A DNA stretch of 38,406 bases from Fragilaria radians (Eukaryota; Bacillariophyta; Fragilariophyceae; Fragilariales; Fragilariaceae), in assembly GCA_900642245.1 (NCBI GenBank), contig CAAAJI010000266.1, positions 32,987 to 71,392 on the forward strand, read 5' to 3'. The notes beneath the pieces were generated by a model. It was not told where the DNA came from. It did not search any database and saw nothing but the letters and a program-made list of their open reading frames with translations. The position numbers were made by a program, and so were the translations under genes. Below, piece by piece: positions 23,994 through 33,956 of this stretch. Within the stretch, counting starts at the first letter, position 1; the number at the start of each line of letters is the position of its first letter.

Positions 23994-25453
23994 AAAGACA
24001 TGGATGTTACATTTTCACTACGTTCATTTTAAAAGTGGTCTCACCGGAATACTACTTTTGGAGTGATTGTAGAATGTAGATAGAACTCTCTGATTTGCAT
24101 TCTGACAATAATGGTTACTGAATAAGCATTGGTATCCTTTGAATCTTGATTTGGAAAAGTTGGATAATCTTTATAATCGTACTTTAATGGTTGATTTTGA
24201 AAAAAAAGTTGCCTACACTCATTATGTGAATCTCCAAGATAACTAGAAAATCTTTCATTGCAGCAATGACATTTTGACAATGGATAGCTGATTTTCCTTT
24301 TATAAATAAAATCATTACGCAGAATGAAAGTTGCATGTTATGCATGGCATTCTATACAATTACTGCATAGCTTTGGTGAAAAATAGTAAGGGATATACAA
24401 CATTAAAATTGCAGTAAGAAAGAAATACGGCAAATCTTCATGAGAATGAGGTATACTGCAACTTTGAAATTGCATTACACTTTGAGAATTTTCATAGTTT
24501 GATTTCCAATTCTAAACAAATGAAAATTCATCTTTTTCTCTCCAGTTGTATAACCTTTTAATAAAGTGAGTTATTGCTACATTACTTCTGTATATTGTGA
24601 AGAATACATTAATGCTTGTCATTCTTTTTGCTGACTGTAATGAATACATGCATAACAAAAGCATAGCCTGGAAGTGGTGCATAGATAAAAACTTCATTTT
24701 TTGAGAAAAAACACAGAAAGCCCTTTGAATATTGATTTCTAGAAATAATTGACGTAGCGAAAGAATCTTGGGATTAAAATAGCACAAAATTGCAAATCAT
24801 ACCAGCAGCAAAAAAGTATGGATTGAAATGTAAGCGTCAATCTAGGATAGCCTCCAAACAATGGATCCTTCAAAAGTTTAAATTAGAGAATTGAATCCAA
24901 ACAACACAAATAGAGAGCACACAAAGGGCCTTGATTAATAAACTTGAAGTTAACTATCAAATAATGAATCTCCTATAGAGCATCAGCTGCCTAACACATG
25001 AATGTGCAAAAAATCTAAGTGAAAAATTCAAATTCAAAGATATGGAATATTGAGGCTTCCAAATTCTCTAATTCAATTCAAGATGCTGCTGTTTTTGCAA
25101 TATTCTAGGCTTAGGAAAAAGTTCGCATTCTGTAGAGTTGATTGTAGGATTGAGCCTCCAAACTAAAATTCATATTTGTCATTAATCAAATTTGCAGTCA
25201 CATTACACACTTGAGCCATAATTTGTGACCACCGTAAACTTTCGAGATGTTGCTACTGGACGTGATAAGCGTAGAAAATTTAAAAGGCCAAAATTGGTTT
25301 TTAAAAATTATGATACTAACACATTTCCATGTAGGGTAGGTATCGTCGACAAAATTGTAGTCATCTTCAGTCATTCTCAATATTTGATCATCCGTCAACT
25401 TTCTCCTCCATTCCGAACTGTGACATCCAAGTGGAGCGAAACCTCTATTTAAC
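23994..25453. other. AT-rich intergenic region, nothing recognised
   Basis: About 1.46 kb. Short frames occur on both strands (for example 25198-25506 minus) but none has a recognisable motif or paralogue here. Confidence 0.55.
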
Positions 25454-26686
25454 ATGCATGTTCTCCCTTTGATTGTATTGACTTTATCTTGGTGCGATAC
25501 CTGCAATGGTTTGGCTGCGGTAAGTGTGCCAGCAACATCATATATTTATTTGTCGCAATCTGTGAAGAACTAATCAGCTAATGACCTTTGAATTTAGAAG
25601 GCGGAAAGTGTGTTCGATGTCATTTTCAGGCAAAGTTCTGTCGTTACACGGAGCAAGGGAGCAAAGGATAAGAAAATAAAGGGGAAAGCGAAGAAGGGTA
25701 TGAAGGGCGTGACGAAATCCCCTGAAAGTGCAATGATGATGATGACTACGCCTCCCACATCCTCTCCGTCGACGCCTCTAGGAACTCTCATTCCGACAGT
25801 TTCGCTTTCCCCCAAACCATCCACCATTAATCCTGCAACCTCAGGTTCCACTAGGCAACCTACGTCATCCAATGCATCATTAGCCCCTGCCAATCCAACT
25901 TTGCCTTCGGCATCCAATCCATCGTCATCGGGATCGACGAAACAACCAACAACCAGACCTCCAGGTGTACCACCATTTTTCAGCAACCCGGCACTGTTCC
26001 CATCTGCAAATGCCAGTGGAACTGGTGCGACTCCCAAGCCGACAACTTTAAAACCCACTCTTCTCCCCGCGATTAGTCCCTCAAAGGTTCCAACAATAAA
26101 TCCTGCATCCAATAGCTTCCCACCGTTAAATCCATTCCCTACTCGAATCCCAACCGTATTCAATGGCACCAGAGTCCCAACATCTGCGCCAAATGTATCT
26201 GCACCCACCACTTCCCCTACCAAAATTCCAACATTGAAACCCACATCAGCCTCTCCCACTGCATCTCCAACATCAGGAGCTCCAACAGCTGCTCCTACAA
26301 AAATTCCCACTTTAACGCCCACACTTGCTCCACCAACCGCATCTCCAACCTCTGGATCTCCCACAGCTGCTCCTACAGATATTCCAACATCTTCACCCAC
26401 AATCGCTCCACCCACAGCATCTCCAACCTCTGGATCTCCCACAGCTGCTCCTACAGATATTCCAACATCTTCACCCACACTTGCTCCACCCACAGCATCA
26501 CCAACCTCTGGATCTCCCACAGCTGCTCCTACAGATATTCCAACATCTACACCCACAATTTCTCCTCCCACGGCATCTCCAACTGCTTCTCCCACCAGCT
26601 CTCCTACTGCATCTCCAACAGGGGAAACAACAAGTGCCCCTACTTCAATTCCCACAGGGATGCCAACATCTCAGCCAACTACCTAG
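25454..26686 (+). CDS. Secreted Pro/Thr/Ser-repeat protein with signal peptide, two exons
   Basis: Exon 1 is 25454-25519 (22 codons, MHVLPLIVLTLSWC...) and exon 2 25598-26686, joined across a 78-bp phase-0 intron (GTAAGTG...ATTTAG), giving 384 residues. Exon 1 reads as a classical signal peptide (hydrophobic core, small residues before the likely cleavage at GLAA). A Lys/Gly-rich patch follows (SKGAKDKKIKGKAKKGMKG). The rest is Pro/Thr/Ser/Ala-rich, with four 26-residue units of the PPTASPTSGSPTAAPTDIPT type. Such mucin-like proteins are common in diatom secretomes and are probably heavily O-glycosylated in the wall, mucilage or extracellular matrix. A Lys-rich patch next to Ser/Thr recalls silica-associated proteins, but that link is only suggestive. 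There is no catalytic domain. The large opposite-strand Gly/Val frame (25594-26655) is a shadow of this repeat. Confidence 0.83.
26255..26566 (+). repeat. 78-bp coding minisatellite (26-residue units), about four copies
   Basis: Four in-frame units with the core ACAGCTGCTCCTACAGATAT and slightly varied third positions, encoding SPTASPTSG(A/S)PTAAPT(K/D)IPT-type blocks. The middle two units are almost identical, which indicates recent unequal exchange or slippage. Boundaries are approximate. Confidence 0.8.
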
Positions 26687-29000
26687 AATATGAGAACACA
26701 AGTAAGATTTTTAGGACCTATTTCTAAATTTCTCTCTTGGTTGTCGTAGTTGTTCTTCTTGTTGCGTCATTGGTTTGATTAATTGCAGCTTCTTCTAAAT
26801 TTTAAGACTTATTTAGCCAACATATATTCAAAGAATGACTAATGGTGATCCCCTTGTTGTTCCCAAAATTGATATTTGCAAGTTATCTTCGATATTCCTA
26901 ATAACTAAGTTACATGGCTTTCGTAACTCTCTTTTTTGATGCTCTTTGCTTAGATGCCTGCGTAATTTCTTTCTGACTTGACAAAAGATAATCTTTATGA
27001 AATCATCCTCAGCATATTCATGTATGGAGTCATATCTAGTATTGGATGGTCTAGTGTATATTCCTGAACTTGAATTTCCTACCTTAAGATTGGCTCACGG
27101 TTATGGCTTCTCATCACAGTGTGCAACGTGAAGGCATCTCCCTTGACCTTTTTTACATACCTCTTTGCTTGTCCATGATATTGCGGTATATTCAGCGTTG
27201 CTACTCATCAATGGTACTCTCCTTTGACCTTTTGATCCCCAACATAGGGTCAATACCAACAAATATATCTCTATCATATTGACTACTAGCCCAATGACTA
27301 TCCCTACATACCACAAATTACACTTTTCACCTTCATGTTTTGGATTTAAGTTCAAGGTAATTGTTTTGAGATCAATATCAATGTCGCAAGTCTTAGCGTT
27401 GCCTTGTAAGCAGCAAATTGTCCTACCAAGGCTAGATTGCATGGGATCATCAATCTCTTTTTTTATCATCATTTTGCCTTTCGACATTATGGGTGGTGTA
27501 TCAGGGGAATACGATGTTGTGAAATCCTTGATTTATTTCATTCAAAGTTTGAATCCGTTTCTCCTGCATCACAAATACTTTTCTTTTTTCTACATCTATA
27601 AAACCATACAACTCCAAACAAACCACTTATTCATCTTGTCAATATTTGATCATGTTGAACTTCTTCAAAAGCTTCTAGTTATCTAAATACATCCATCATA
27701 TTGATAGTAGCATCATCTTATCAACCGCCATAACCCTTTTGTTTTCTTCGAATTATTCCGATGGATCTAGATTGAACCAGGCTTTCCCCTTTTTCTTATA
27801 GACCTTTAAGTATCCATTTCAACTGAGAACACTTTTTTCCAAAGATATTTTCCTCATTCAGGTGACTATTTTCATGGGGGCTGAATATTCTTATTCTTCC
27901 TTTCAGCACATTTCCATAGCATCTATTTTTTCGTCAAGCCAAATCAATTGCGTTGATGGTTTTTTGCCTTCAAACGAAATACTCTATAGTCGCATGATTC
28001 TGTGGGAAACAAAAAGATTTCCAAATTGTTGATGAACTTTCTGCTCTGAGTCTGCCTTGAATCTTACCTTAAAAAGGCTTTCGAAGTTTTTGAAAATCAC
28101 ACATCATTTCCTTGTGGCATTGGATATCCACTTGAACTTAATAATAATCTTGCGACAGCCTATTCTCTGACAAGTTCACTTACTACGTGGATATATATTG
28201 TTTTAAAATCATCAATAATATGATTTATGATAGATATGGTTACGTCAAAAATATAGAATAATTTTAGAAATCGACTTAAAATCTTTATTGAGGGAAAAAC
28301 AAACATTTTTTATTCCTGAGGATTCACTTTCATGCCTTTCTGCTCTAGATTTTACATAGGGCAATCCCAGTTGAAGTTCCGAAGATTACAAAAAGAAATT
28401 TAAGCCTTTTTATCTTACGTGTGTCTTGTATTATAATTGGAGCACACGGGAAGAAAAAGCAAAGAGAGAAGGGAAATGTTTCCCAAAATTGAAAAATGAA
28501 CACTCGCAATGATCGTAATGCATAATAATGGGAGTACCTTAACTTGGATGAAGTAGGTAAGTATTTGCAAAAAACAACGAATGAAAAATAGTAAGTCATT
28601 CTAGAATCGAGAATAATAAAGAAGGAGAGAGCCTTCTGACCAACACAAAAAAAACTCATCCTTACCCTCTTTCTTAAAAGGAAAACTTGTTAATAGGTTT
28701 CTCTTTTAACATCTCAAGGGGAAACGTATTGATTGGTTTCTCTCTTTATGTTTTACACTTGTAAATGGAAAACTTATTTTTAGATAGGCTCTCTTTAAAC
28801 CTTGAAAAGGAGAAATCCTATGTATGTGTGAAAGTGCAGGATATACTACGCGACAGGGTGTACCGAAACTTGCATTTCTATTACCGCTTTTCAATCGCTA
28901 CGGCATCTTTAGTACCTTGGAAACTCTACTTTAAGGTCGAAAAGAGAACTTCCTGGCTCAACAAATTCGTTCTTTGAGAGAGCGTGTAGGAAAAGAGAGT
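26687..29000. other. Intergenic region containing a decayed copia relic
   Basis: About 2.3 kb. Apart from the copia RNase H relic at 27101-27487 I see no gene. Sequence up to about 28100 may be more decayed element DNA on the minus strand, but I could not recognise it. Confidence 0.5.
27101..27487 (-). mobile_element. Ty1/copia-type retrotransposon relic (RNase H C-terminal part)
   Basis: On the minus strand, spread over two frames, the order matches the end of copia Pol. It reads NLNPKHEGEKCNLW; then, in a shifted frame, DSHWASSQYDRD (where functional elements have DSDWAG-x-x-x-x-R); then back in the first frame WGSKGQRRV...SSNAEYTAISWTSKEV (usually W-x-S-K-x-Q-x-x-V-x-LSS-x-EAEY-x-A-x-S-x-A-x-KE). 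The frame changes and lost catalytic residues mark an old, dead copy. No LTRs are seen around it. Confidence 0.7.
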
Positions 29001-29100
29001 ATGAGTGAGATTGTCAGAAATCGGTTGTATATTTGCCAAGATGATATTACTGATTTAGATATCATTTCCGGAACAAGAAAGTTATCTTTCAATAATGCAG

Positions 29101-29200
29101 GTATTGATGATATCCTCATCGATTCTATCGTGATAATCAGTTGACATGAATCGATACATTGCTTACCCCTTCTTGTAACTCTTCACTTACAACTTGCTAG
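29101..29200 (+). other. Intron of the DUF6824-type gene
   Basis: A 100-bp intron from GTATTG to TTGCTAG. Splicing joins the AATAATGCA-G and GT-AAC halves and creates the family GNRRFR motif, which supports it. Confidence 0.8.
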
Positions 29201-29228
29201 GTAACAGGCGATTTCGCTTTCTTATAGC

Positions 29229-29233
29229 GTTTA
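29229..29233. repeat. Target-site duplication, left copy (GTTTA)
   Basis: A five-base sequence immediately outside the left LTR, identical to 34294-34298. Five bp is the usual target duplication of Ty1/copia and Ty3/gypsy integrases. Confidence 0.93.
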
Positions 29234-29571
29234 TGTTGAGAGAAGAATCTAAATCTAAACCAAGAAATAGACCTCAAGTTGTTATTGTTGGAACTAACTA
29301 GATTATTAAAAGTATGAGATGTTTGCTCTAATTTCCCGCCGTAATATATCGTGATCGTATTCGTTTGGTATATTTCGTGGAAGGATTTAGTGACGATTTA
29401 GATCTTGGATTTGTAACGACCTCATGACGAAAATATGACGTAGCAGTATCTCTCAAAATGTATCTGGTTATGGGATATCGTATCACATTTTCATGGCACA
29501 TAATTGGTACGATAGTCCAGCACTTCTCGATGTTTGGCACAATGGATTGTATGAACAATATACATCCAACA
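29234..29571 (-). repeat. 3' LTR (338 bp)
   Basis: One mismatch to the right LTR. It contains the last 81 codons and stop (29328-29330) of the element ORF. Confidence 0.95.
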
Positions 29572-32500
29572 CACTCCTTAAAAGTATCTCTCAATTTCCT
29601 TTGCGTAAGAAGCCTTCTAAGGTCAATGAATCTTTTCCTTTGTGTCCAGAAACTGTCTATGACTTTCCCTTGTGTATAGACACTGTCTACCATCTGTTCG
29701 GTTTGGCAGTCCTGATTCTCAAACATGTTTGAAACAATTATGCTGTTAATAACGAAACATTTGTTGATTTGCTGGGTGTTTCTAGAGCTTGATAGGGTCC
29801 TGTTCTGTTCAATCAATAGTCGCCGTTTGTTATCCTGAGATAAGATATTGTGTGATACTTTTACTCTTTGTGCCAGCATCAATGTCTCATCCAAATGATT
29901 TTTGCCTTTGCGTTGCTTACCGACATTATGCCTTTCTCCTGTTTCTAGGTACAACCTCACGCATTGAGCATGCTTGCCACTATGGGCTTTTCCTAAATGC
30001 ATCAAAATAGTTGATTCAATAATCTCGGACTCTGACCATCCAAAAACTGTATATCCTGCCTTGCCGACAATACAGATTCTTCCACTTTGATCTAGTTGAC
30101 ACATGGTTAGCACTGATGCATCGATCATCCCCTCGAGACTTTCTTGTTGCATGAGGTTAGCCTCTTGACCTTTGATATGATTCAAGATTGTGCAATTACT
30201 TTCGGCAATATCATTCTCAGTCTTGTCTGTGAGGCTCAACATAGTTCCTTTCAGCACTATCTCCCTAGCTATTGATGATTTTAATTCACTCATCGCAAGC
30301 ACGATCACATCAATTATTAAATTTGGTACAATTTCATAATCAGCACTCTTTTGTTGTTCCCTTCGTAAACTTGCTTCCAAATTTTCTGACTCACTCTGAA
30401 GATCCTTTTCTCTGCTCGTGAGCTCACAGCGTATCATTTCTTCAATGTCTCTACCCTCCTTCAATTTCACTTCTCGCCAATTTTCATAACTCAAATAATC
30501 AATACCCGCAATACCGAATATTCCATATTCGTTCGACGTTTCATAGCCAGGAAGGATGTATTTGTCAGATAGCAACACATGGCCCTTGTACCCCCAAATT
30601 GATGGGTCCTTTTCAGATCGTCCCATTGTATATGAAATATATATTTTATAAAAGAGTCGTTTGTTCCACTTTTTTAATATGTTCCAATATTGCATCGTAT
30701 GCGCAGCATCAGATGCTTGAATAATGTGCTCAATAACACTGATAGCCTTAGTACTTCTCTCGTAATTTGAAACACATACATTGCCCTTTTGGTATTGATT
30801 GACTGATATTCCCCAACACTTCTGTCTAACAAGTTGCAAATCTTGATCCATTATGTTGGTGGCCATTACTGTAATGTCTAACAGTTGATAAAAACGCTTC
30901 CGCTCGTTGTCATTCGAGTAAGTTTGATACTTTGGGTCCATTAGCATTTCCCATACTATGTATACTGTATGCTGTTCTCCCAATTCTCTTAACTGTTCAT
31001 TTTCGATTCCCAGCCTTACAAGTTCTTCCACGACATCTTCATTCAGCTTGCTCATGTTTTCATTGATTGATAGATTAATGGCCGCTTCATCTTCAGAAGT
31101 AACTTTACGTCGTAACGCGTCTCGTGTGCTATTCAGATTCCTACTTAAAATCTGTAAAGGCTTTAAACTTTCTTGGCATTCCTCCAGAGACTTGGTTTCT
31201 GCTTTCAAAAGCATACATTCTGACACAGGTTCATCTTGTTTCAAGCATTCTTTCAATCCTGCAAGTTTTTTTAAACCTTCGCGGTACTTACGAAATAGTT
31301 CTTTGGTGTCAGCCAATATCTCCTTTGCATTCTGCATTAAATCCGTCTCGACTTTTAATTTGATTGACTGGTGTAGTGCCATCTGCTCCCAATCTTGAAT
31401 ACCCTGACGCATGAGCAACTTAGATTGATGCTCTTCTATCCCTTTCCTATGAGCCACATTGGCTTCTTCCAATGGGCGCAATGTATTTGATACTATCCTC
31501 ATTATGTTTCCCCTCACTCTCATTTCTAAATCAGAGAGAAAATTCTTTACTACACATACAAGTCTTTTCAATCTATCAGCAGCATCAATCTCTGGTGTAC
31601 CTTTCACTAGGGGCAAAACTGGACATTCTTTTGAGATTGTGTGCTTACCATCCTCGATAATGTTCGATAAGCACTTTTGCTGATCATATGATTCGCTCAA
31701 GATACCTTGAACATTATCATGCCGCGAATTAGTTCGAAAATTCATCAAGGAACAGACGCCTTTGCAAAGTGAAGTAAACATCCTGTTATTGTCTATCTCG
31801 CATGCACATTGAACATGCCCTTTCGTGTTGGCAGGTAGTACAGCATCACGTAGACAATCGAGTTTCTTGATCAGAATAGTTGACATTGTTGATCTGGTTG
31901 GACTTGACTTCCTAATAATTTTCCGTTCAAAAGATTCATCTTCAGCATTGGCTTCATTATCATGTTTCGGAGATGTAGCCTTCCCCGCCATTAAATTGAT
32001 TAATTTCTCCTCTTCTGGCATGGTCAGTGCCGTAGATCTCCTTGCCTTATTTTCAGTTTCTAAGATCACACTCCTTAAATTTTTGAATTTGTAGTCCATG
32101 AGATATGTGTAAATGTTGCATCTGATCGTCATCAAGATAGATAGAGCGTCGTGTAAGGATTCATCCAAAAATTGAGACGGAGAGCCATGCAACCCAATTT
32201 TACAGTCATTACCAGCCTCGAACCCACCAACAAAAATTACCTTGTCTTCATCACTCATGATATCCTCGATCACGACATACACACCAAAGGTTACAATTTC
32301 AGAATGAATGAACATGCGGATATCTCCATTGAGAGCAGCCAATTGCTCGATGCCATCTGAGTAAGCGTGCTCACTGGCCATCGCACCATGCTTGGCAAAA
32401 ATGGCTTCTGGGAAGCTGGGAATCAATTGGTGATTAATCAAGACGTTGCAACCAGGAGCGAAAATTCTTTTACAATTTCGTCTCATTTTTTCCTTTACCG

Positions 32501-33905
32501 CTAACCCTTTTTCAGCTACTTTATTCATTTCACCCACTTTGACTCGTGGACCATAAATTTCAATCTTGTCAGACTTATTGGCCAATAAAATTGCACACTC
32601 CTGCAACCGTCGAGTCTGTCCGACGCCAACTTGTTTCATCAAGGAATCTTCTGGGTAGAAATCCTTTATTGATCTACCTGTACATTTGAAACTTAGTATT
32701 TGCCTTCTGTTACCACTTTCGTTTAATCTAATGACAGCATCAACGAATATAGCAAAATGAACTCCTTTATGAGCAAGAAGTTTAGAAAATAATGAAGTTT
32801 TCGCAGTTTGCATCATTTGCCGTCGGCTGGATTCATCGTCGTCAATACTAATTGCTGATTGATTGAGTATAATTGTCTGTGCTTGAGCCAATCGCCAACC
32901 TGCAGCTACGGTTTGAAAACAAATCAAGGATTCAGCATTTTGCAAGAGCTCATCACATGCCACAACAGCACTCCTCAAACTATCGCATTCTTCATTATCT
33001 TGAACTTTCAAAATATCTGTGAGAACCATTGCAGCTGCATGATGGATGTCGACAGATTGGAGAATAGCAGCACAATTGTTCGTGATCAAAATGAAATACT
33101 TGCTGCCTGTATTCACAGACTGAAGAATTTTAACCATCCCCCTTAATCCCAGAGAGATAAATGCGGTCTCCATGGTAATTATATGAAAAAACAAGATATT
33201 TTTGTTTCTATCGGCATTGATTGCTAAACATGTATCGTTGTTGTCACTCACTCCTCTTTTTCCTACAGCCTCATCTTGCTGCTCCTGGAATATCACTAAG
33301 TGATGCTTTTTCTTGACTGTTGTAATAAATAAGGGAATTAGCATAATGGCATAATTCCTACCATAAGCCTCGCTAATGAACGAGCAAATCCCAATTCTGT
33401 GATTCCTATAGTCCGATGCTGATTCTGTTGATAATCCTGACAGAGCAACTGTGAAGCCATGTTTCTTCGTGTATATCTCATTGAATCCAGGCATAACCTT
33501 CAACTTTGCCATCGAGAACTCTACAAATTGTTCAACAATTCCTTTGTGGAGCTTCTTCCTCTTACTCTCAAACTTGATGGTCAATCCATCTGCCATCTTT
33601 GCAATTTCCGAACCTGTAACATATTTGGTCCCAATAAAAACGCAGTTCTTCATATCTTCGCAGTCGCCGGTGAACTTTGGCTTCTTGCATATGTCATTCC
33701 TTTTCATCTCCTTGTTCCTTCCGTTCGAGTTCTTTTTATCAAACACTTTTGATTCGACTCCGGACATTCCTGACTTTTTTACTATTTGCGGTTGCTTTCC
33801 TTGATTCTTACATAAACCTGTATCCTTGAACCTATCGCCATTACCGCAGTCTCTTCCTTCACCTCGAAGATTATTTCCCGTCACCTTGGACTCATTTGCC
33901 GACAT
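29328..33905 (-). CDS. 1525-residue element protein: CCT-alpha-like + coiled coil + PDE half + PAS
   Basis: This is a single open frame starting 50 bp inside the 5' LTR and ending within the 3' LTR. Residues 1-85 are basic and polar; 85-245 are unrecognised. About 245-595 align with the chaperonin CCT alpha subunit in order: LGLRGMVKIL, TNNCAAILQ, ELLQNAESL, GWRLA, TAKTSLFSKLL, VDAVIRL, PGCNVL, KHGAMA, DESLHDALSIL. The ATPase GDGTT motif is replaced (EECDS) and the C-terminal equatorial part is absent. About 770-970 is coiled coil. About 971-1160 matches the C-terminal half of class I cyclic-nucleotide phosphodiesterases (TVMATNIMDQDL, IEHIIQASDAAHT, WNKRLF, FGIAGIDYLSY); the N-terminal His/Asp metal sites are missing. 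About 1258-1340 is a PAS domain (LDQSGRI, FGWSESEI, YLETGERHNVG). No catalysis is expected. A structural, RNA-binding or packaging role is possible but unproven. Confidence 0.82.
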   Translation of the reverse strand: MSANESKVTGNNLRGEGRDCGNGDRFKDTGLCKNQGKQPQIVKKSGMSGVESKVFDKKNSNGRNKEMKRNDICKKPKFTGDCEDMKNCVFIGTKYVTGSEIAKMADGLTIKFESKRKKLHKGIVEQFVEFSMAKLKVMPGFNEIYTKKHGFTVALSGLSTESASDYRNHRIGICSFISEAYGRNYAIMLIPLFITTVKKKHHLVIFQEQQDEAVGKRGVSDNNDTCLAINADRNKNILFFHIITMETAFISLGLRGMVKILQSVNTGSKYFILITNNCAAILQSVDIHHAAAMVLTDILKVQDNEECDSLRSAVVACDELLQNAESLICFQTVAAGWRLAQAQTIILNQSAISIDDDESSRRQMMQTAKTSLFSKLLAHKGVHFAIFVDAVIRLNESGNRRQILSFKCTGRSIKDFYPEDSLMKQVGVGQTRRLQECAILLANKSDKIEIYGPRVKVGEMNKVAEKGLAVKEKMRRNCKRIFAPGCNVLINHQLIPSFPEAIFAKHGAMASEHAYSDGIEQLAALNGDIRMFIHSEIVTFGVYVVIEDIMSDEDKVIFVGGFEAGNDCKIGLHGSPSQFLDESLHDALSILMTIRCNIYTYLMDYKFKNLRSVILETENKARRSTALTMPEEEKLINLMAGKATSPKHDNEANAEDESFERKIIRKSSPTRSTMSTILIKKLDCLRDAVLPANTKGHVQCACEIDNNRMFTSLCKGVCSLMNFRTNSRHDNVQGILSESYDQQKCLSNIIEDGKHTISKECPVLPLVKGTPEIDAADRLKRLVCVVKNFLSDLEMRVRGNIMRIVSNTLRPLEEANVAHRKGIEEHQSKLLMRQGIQDWEQMALHQSIKLKVETDLMQNAKEILADTKELFRKYREGLKKLAGLKECLKQDEPVSECMLLKAETKSLEECQESLKPLQILSRNLNSTRDALRRKVTSEDEAAINLSINENMSKLNEDVVEELVRLGIENEQLRELGEQHTVYIVWEMLMDPKYQTYSNDNERKRFYQLLDITVMATNIMDQDLQLVRQKCWGISVNQYQKGNVCVSNYERSTKAISVIEHIIQASDAAHTMQYWNILKKWNKRLFYKIYISYTMGRSEKDPSIWGYKGHVLLSDKYILPGYETSNEYGIFGIAGIDYLSYENWREVKLKEGRDIEEMIRCELTSREKDLQSESENLEASLRREQQKSADYEIVPNLIIDVIVLAMSELKSSIAREIVLKGTMLSLTDKTENDIAESNCTILNHIKGQEANLMQQESLEGMIDASVLTMCQLDQSGRICIVGKAGYTVFGWSESEIIESTILMHLGKAHSGKHAQCVRLYLETGERHNVGKQRKGKNHLDETLMLAQRVKVSHNILSQDNKRRLLIEQNRTLSSSRNTQQINKCFVINSIIVSNMFENQDCQTEQMVDSVYTQGKVIDSFWTQRKRFIDLRRLLTQRKLRDTFKECVGCILFIQSIVPNIEKCWTIVPIMCHENVIRYPITRYILRDTATSYFRHEVVTNPRSKSSLNPSTKYTKRIRSRYITAGN

Positions 33906-33942
33906 ACCTGTCTTCTCTTTTTCTTCTTTACTTGTAATACAT

Positions 33943-33956
33943 ATACTTTTAATAAT
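33943..33956 (-). promoter_or_regulatory. Putative primer-binding site, self-complementary to the LTR
   Basis: Directly inside the 5' LTR (read on the minus strand) is ATTATTAAAAGTAT, with its first base being the last LTR base. Its exact reverse complement lies in the LTR at 34024-34037. No tRNA 3'-end match (TGG...) is present. Position and complementarity fit self-priming as known for Tf1/sushi elements. The match is AT-rich, so chance cannot be excluded. Confidence 0.45.

Noticed and set aside
25198..25506. Minus-strand 102-codon frame, considered as a transposase fragment
   Set aside because: No motif I could tie to any family, and its 5' end overlaps the signal-peptide exon of the secreted protein.
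25594..26655. Minus-strand Gly/Val-rich frame of 353 codons
   Set aside because: Antisense of the Pro/Thr/Ser repeats; such repeats leave the opposite strand open. The plus strand has a signal peptide and intron.
28345..28659. Phe-rich minus-strand frame
   Set aside because: Composition reflects T-rich DNA; no homology recognised, and it is not continuous with the copia relic.
29572..33955. Hidden gag-pol in the element
   Set aside because: No protease, reverse transcriptase, RNase H, integrase or CCHC motif seen in the ORF, and no long frame on the other strand.
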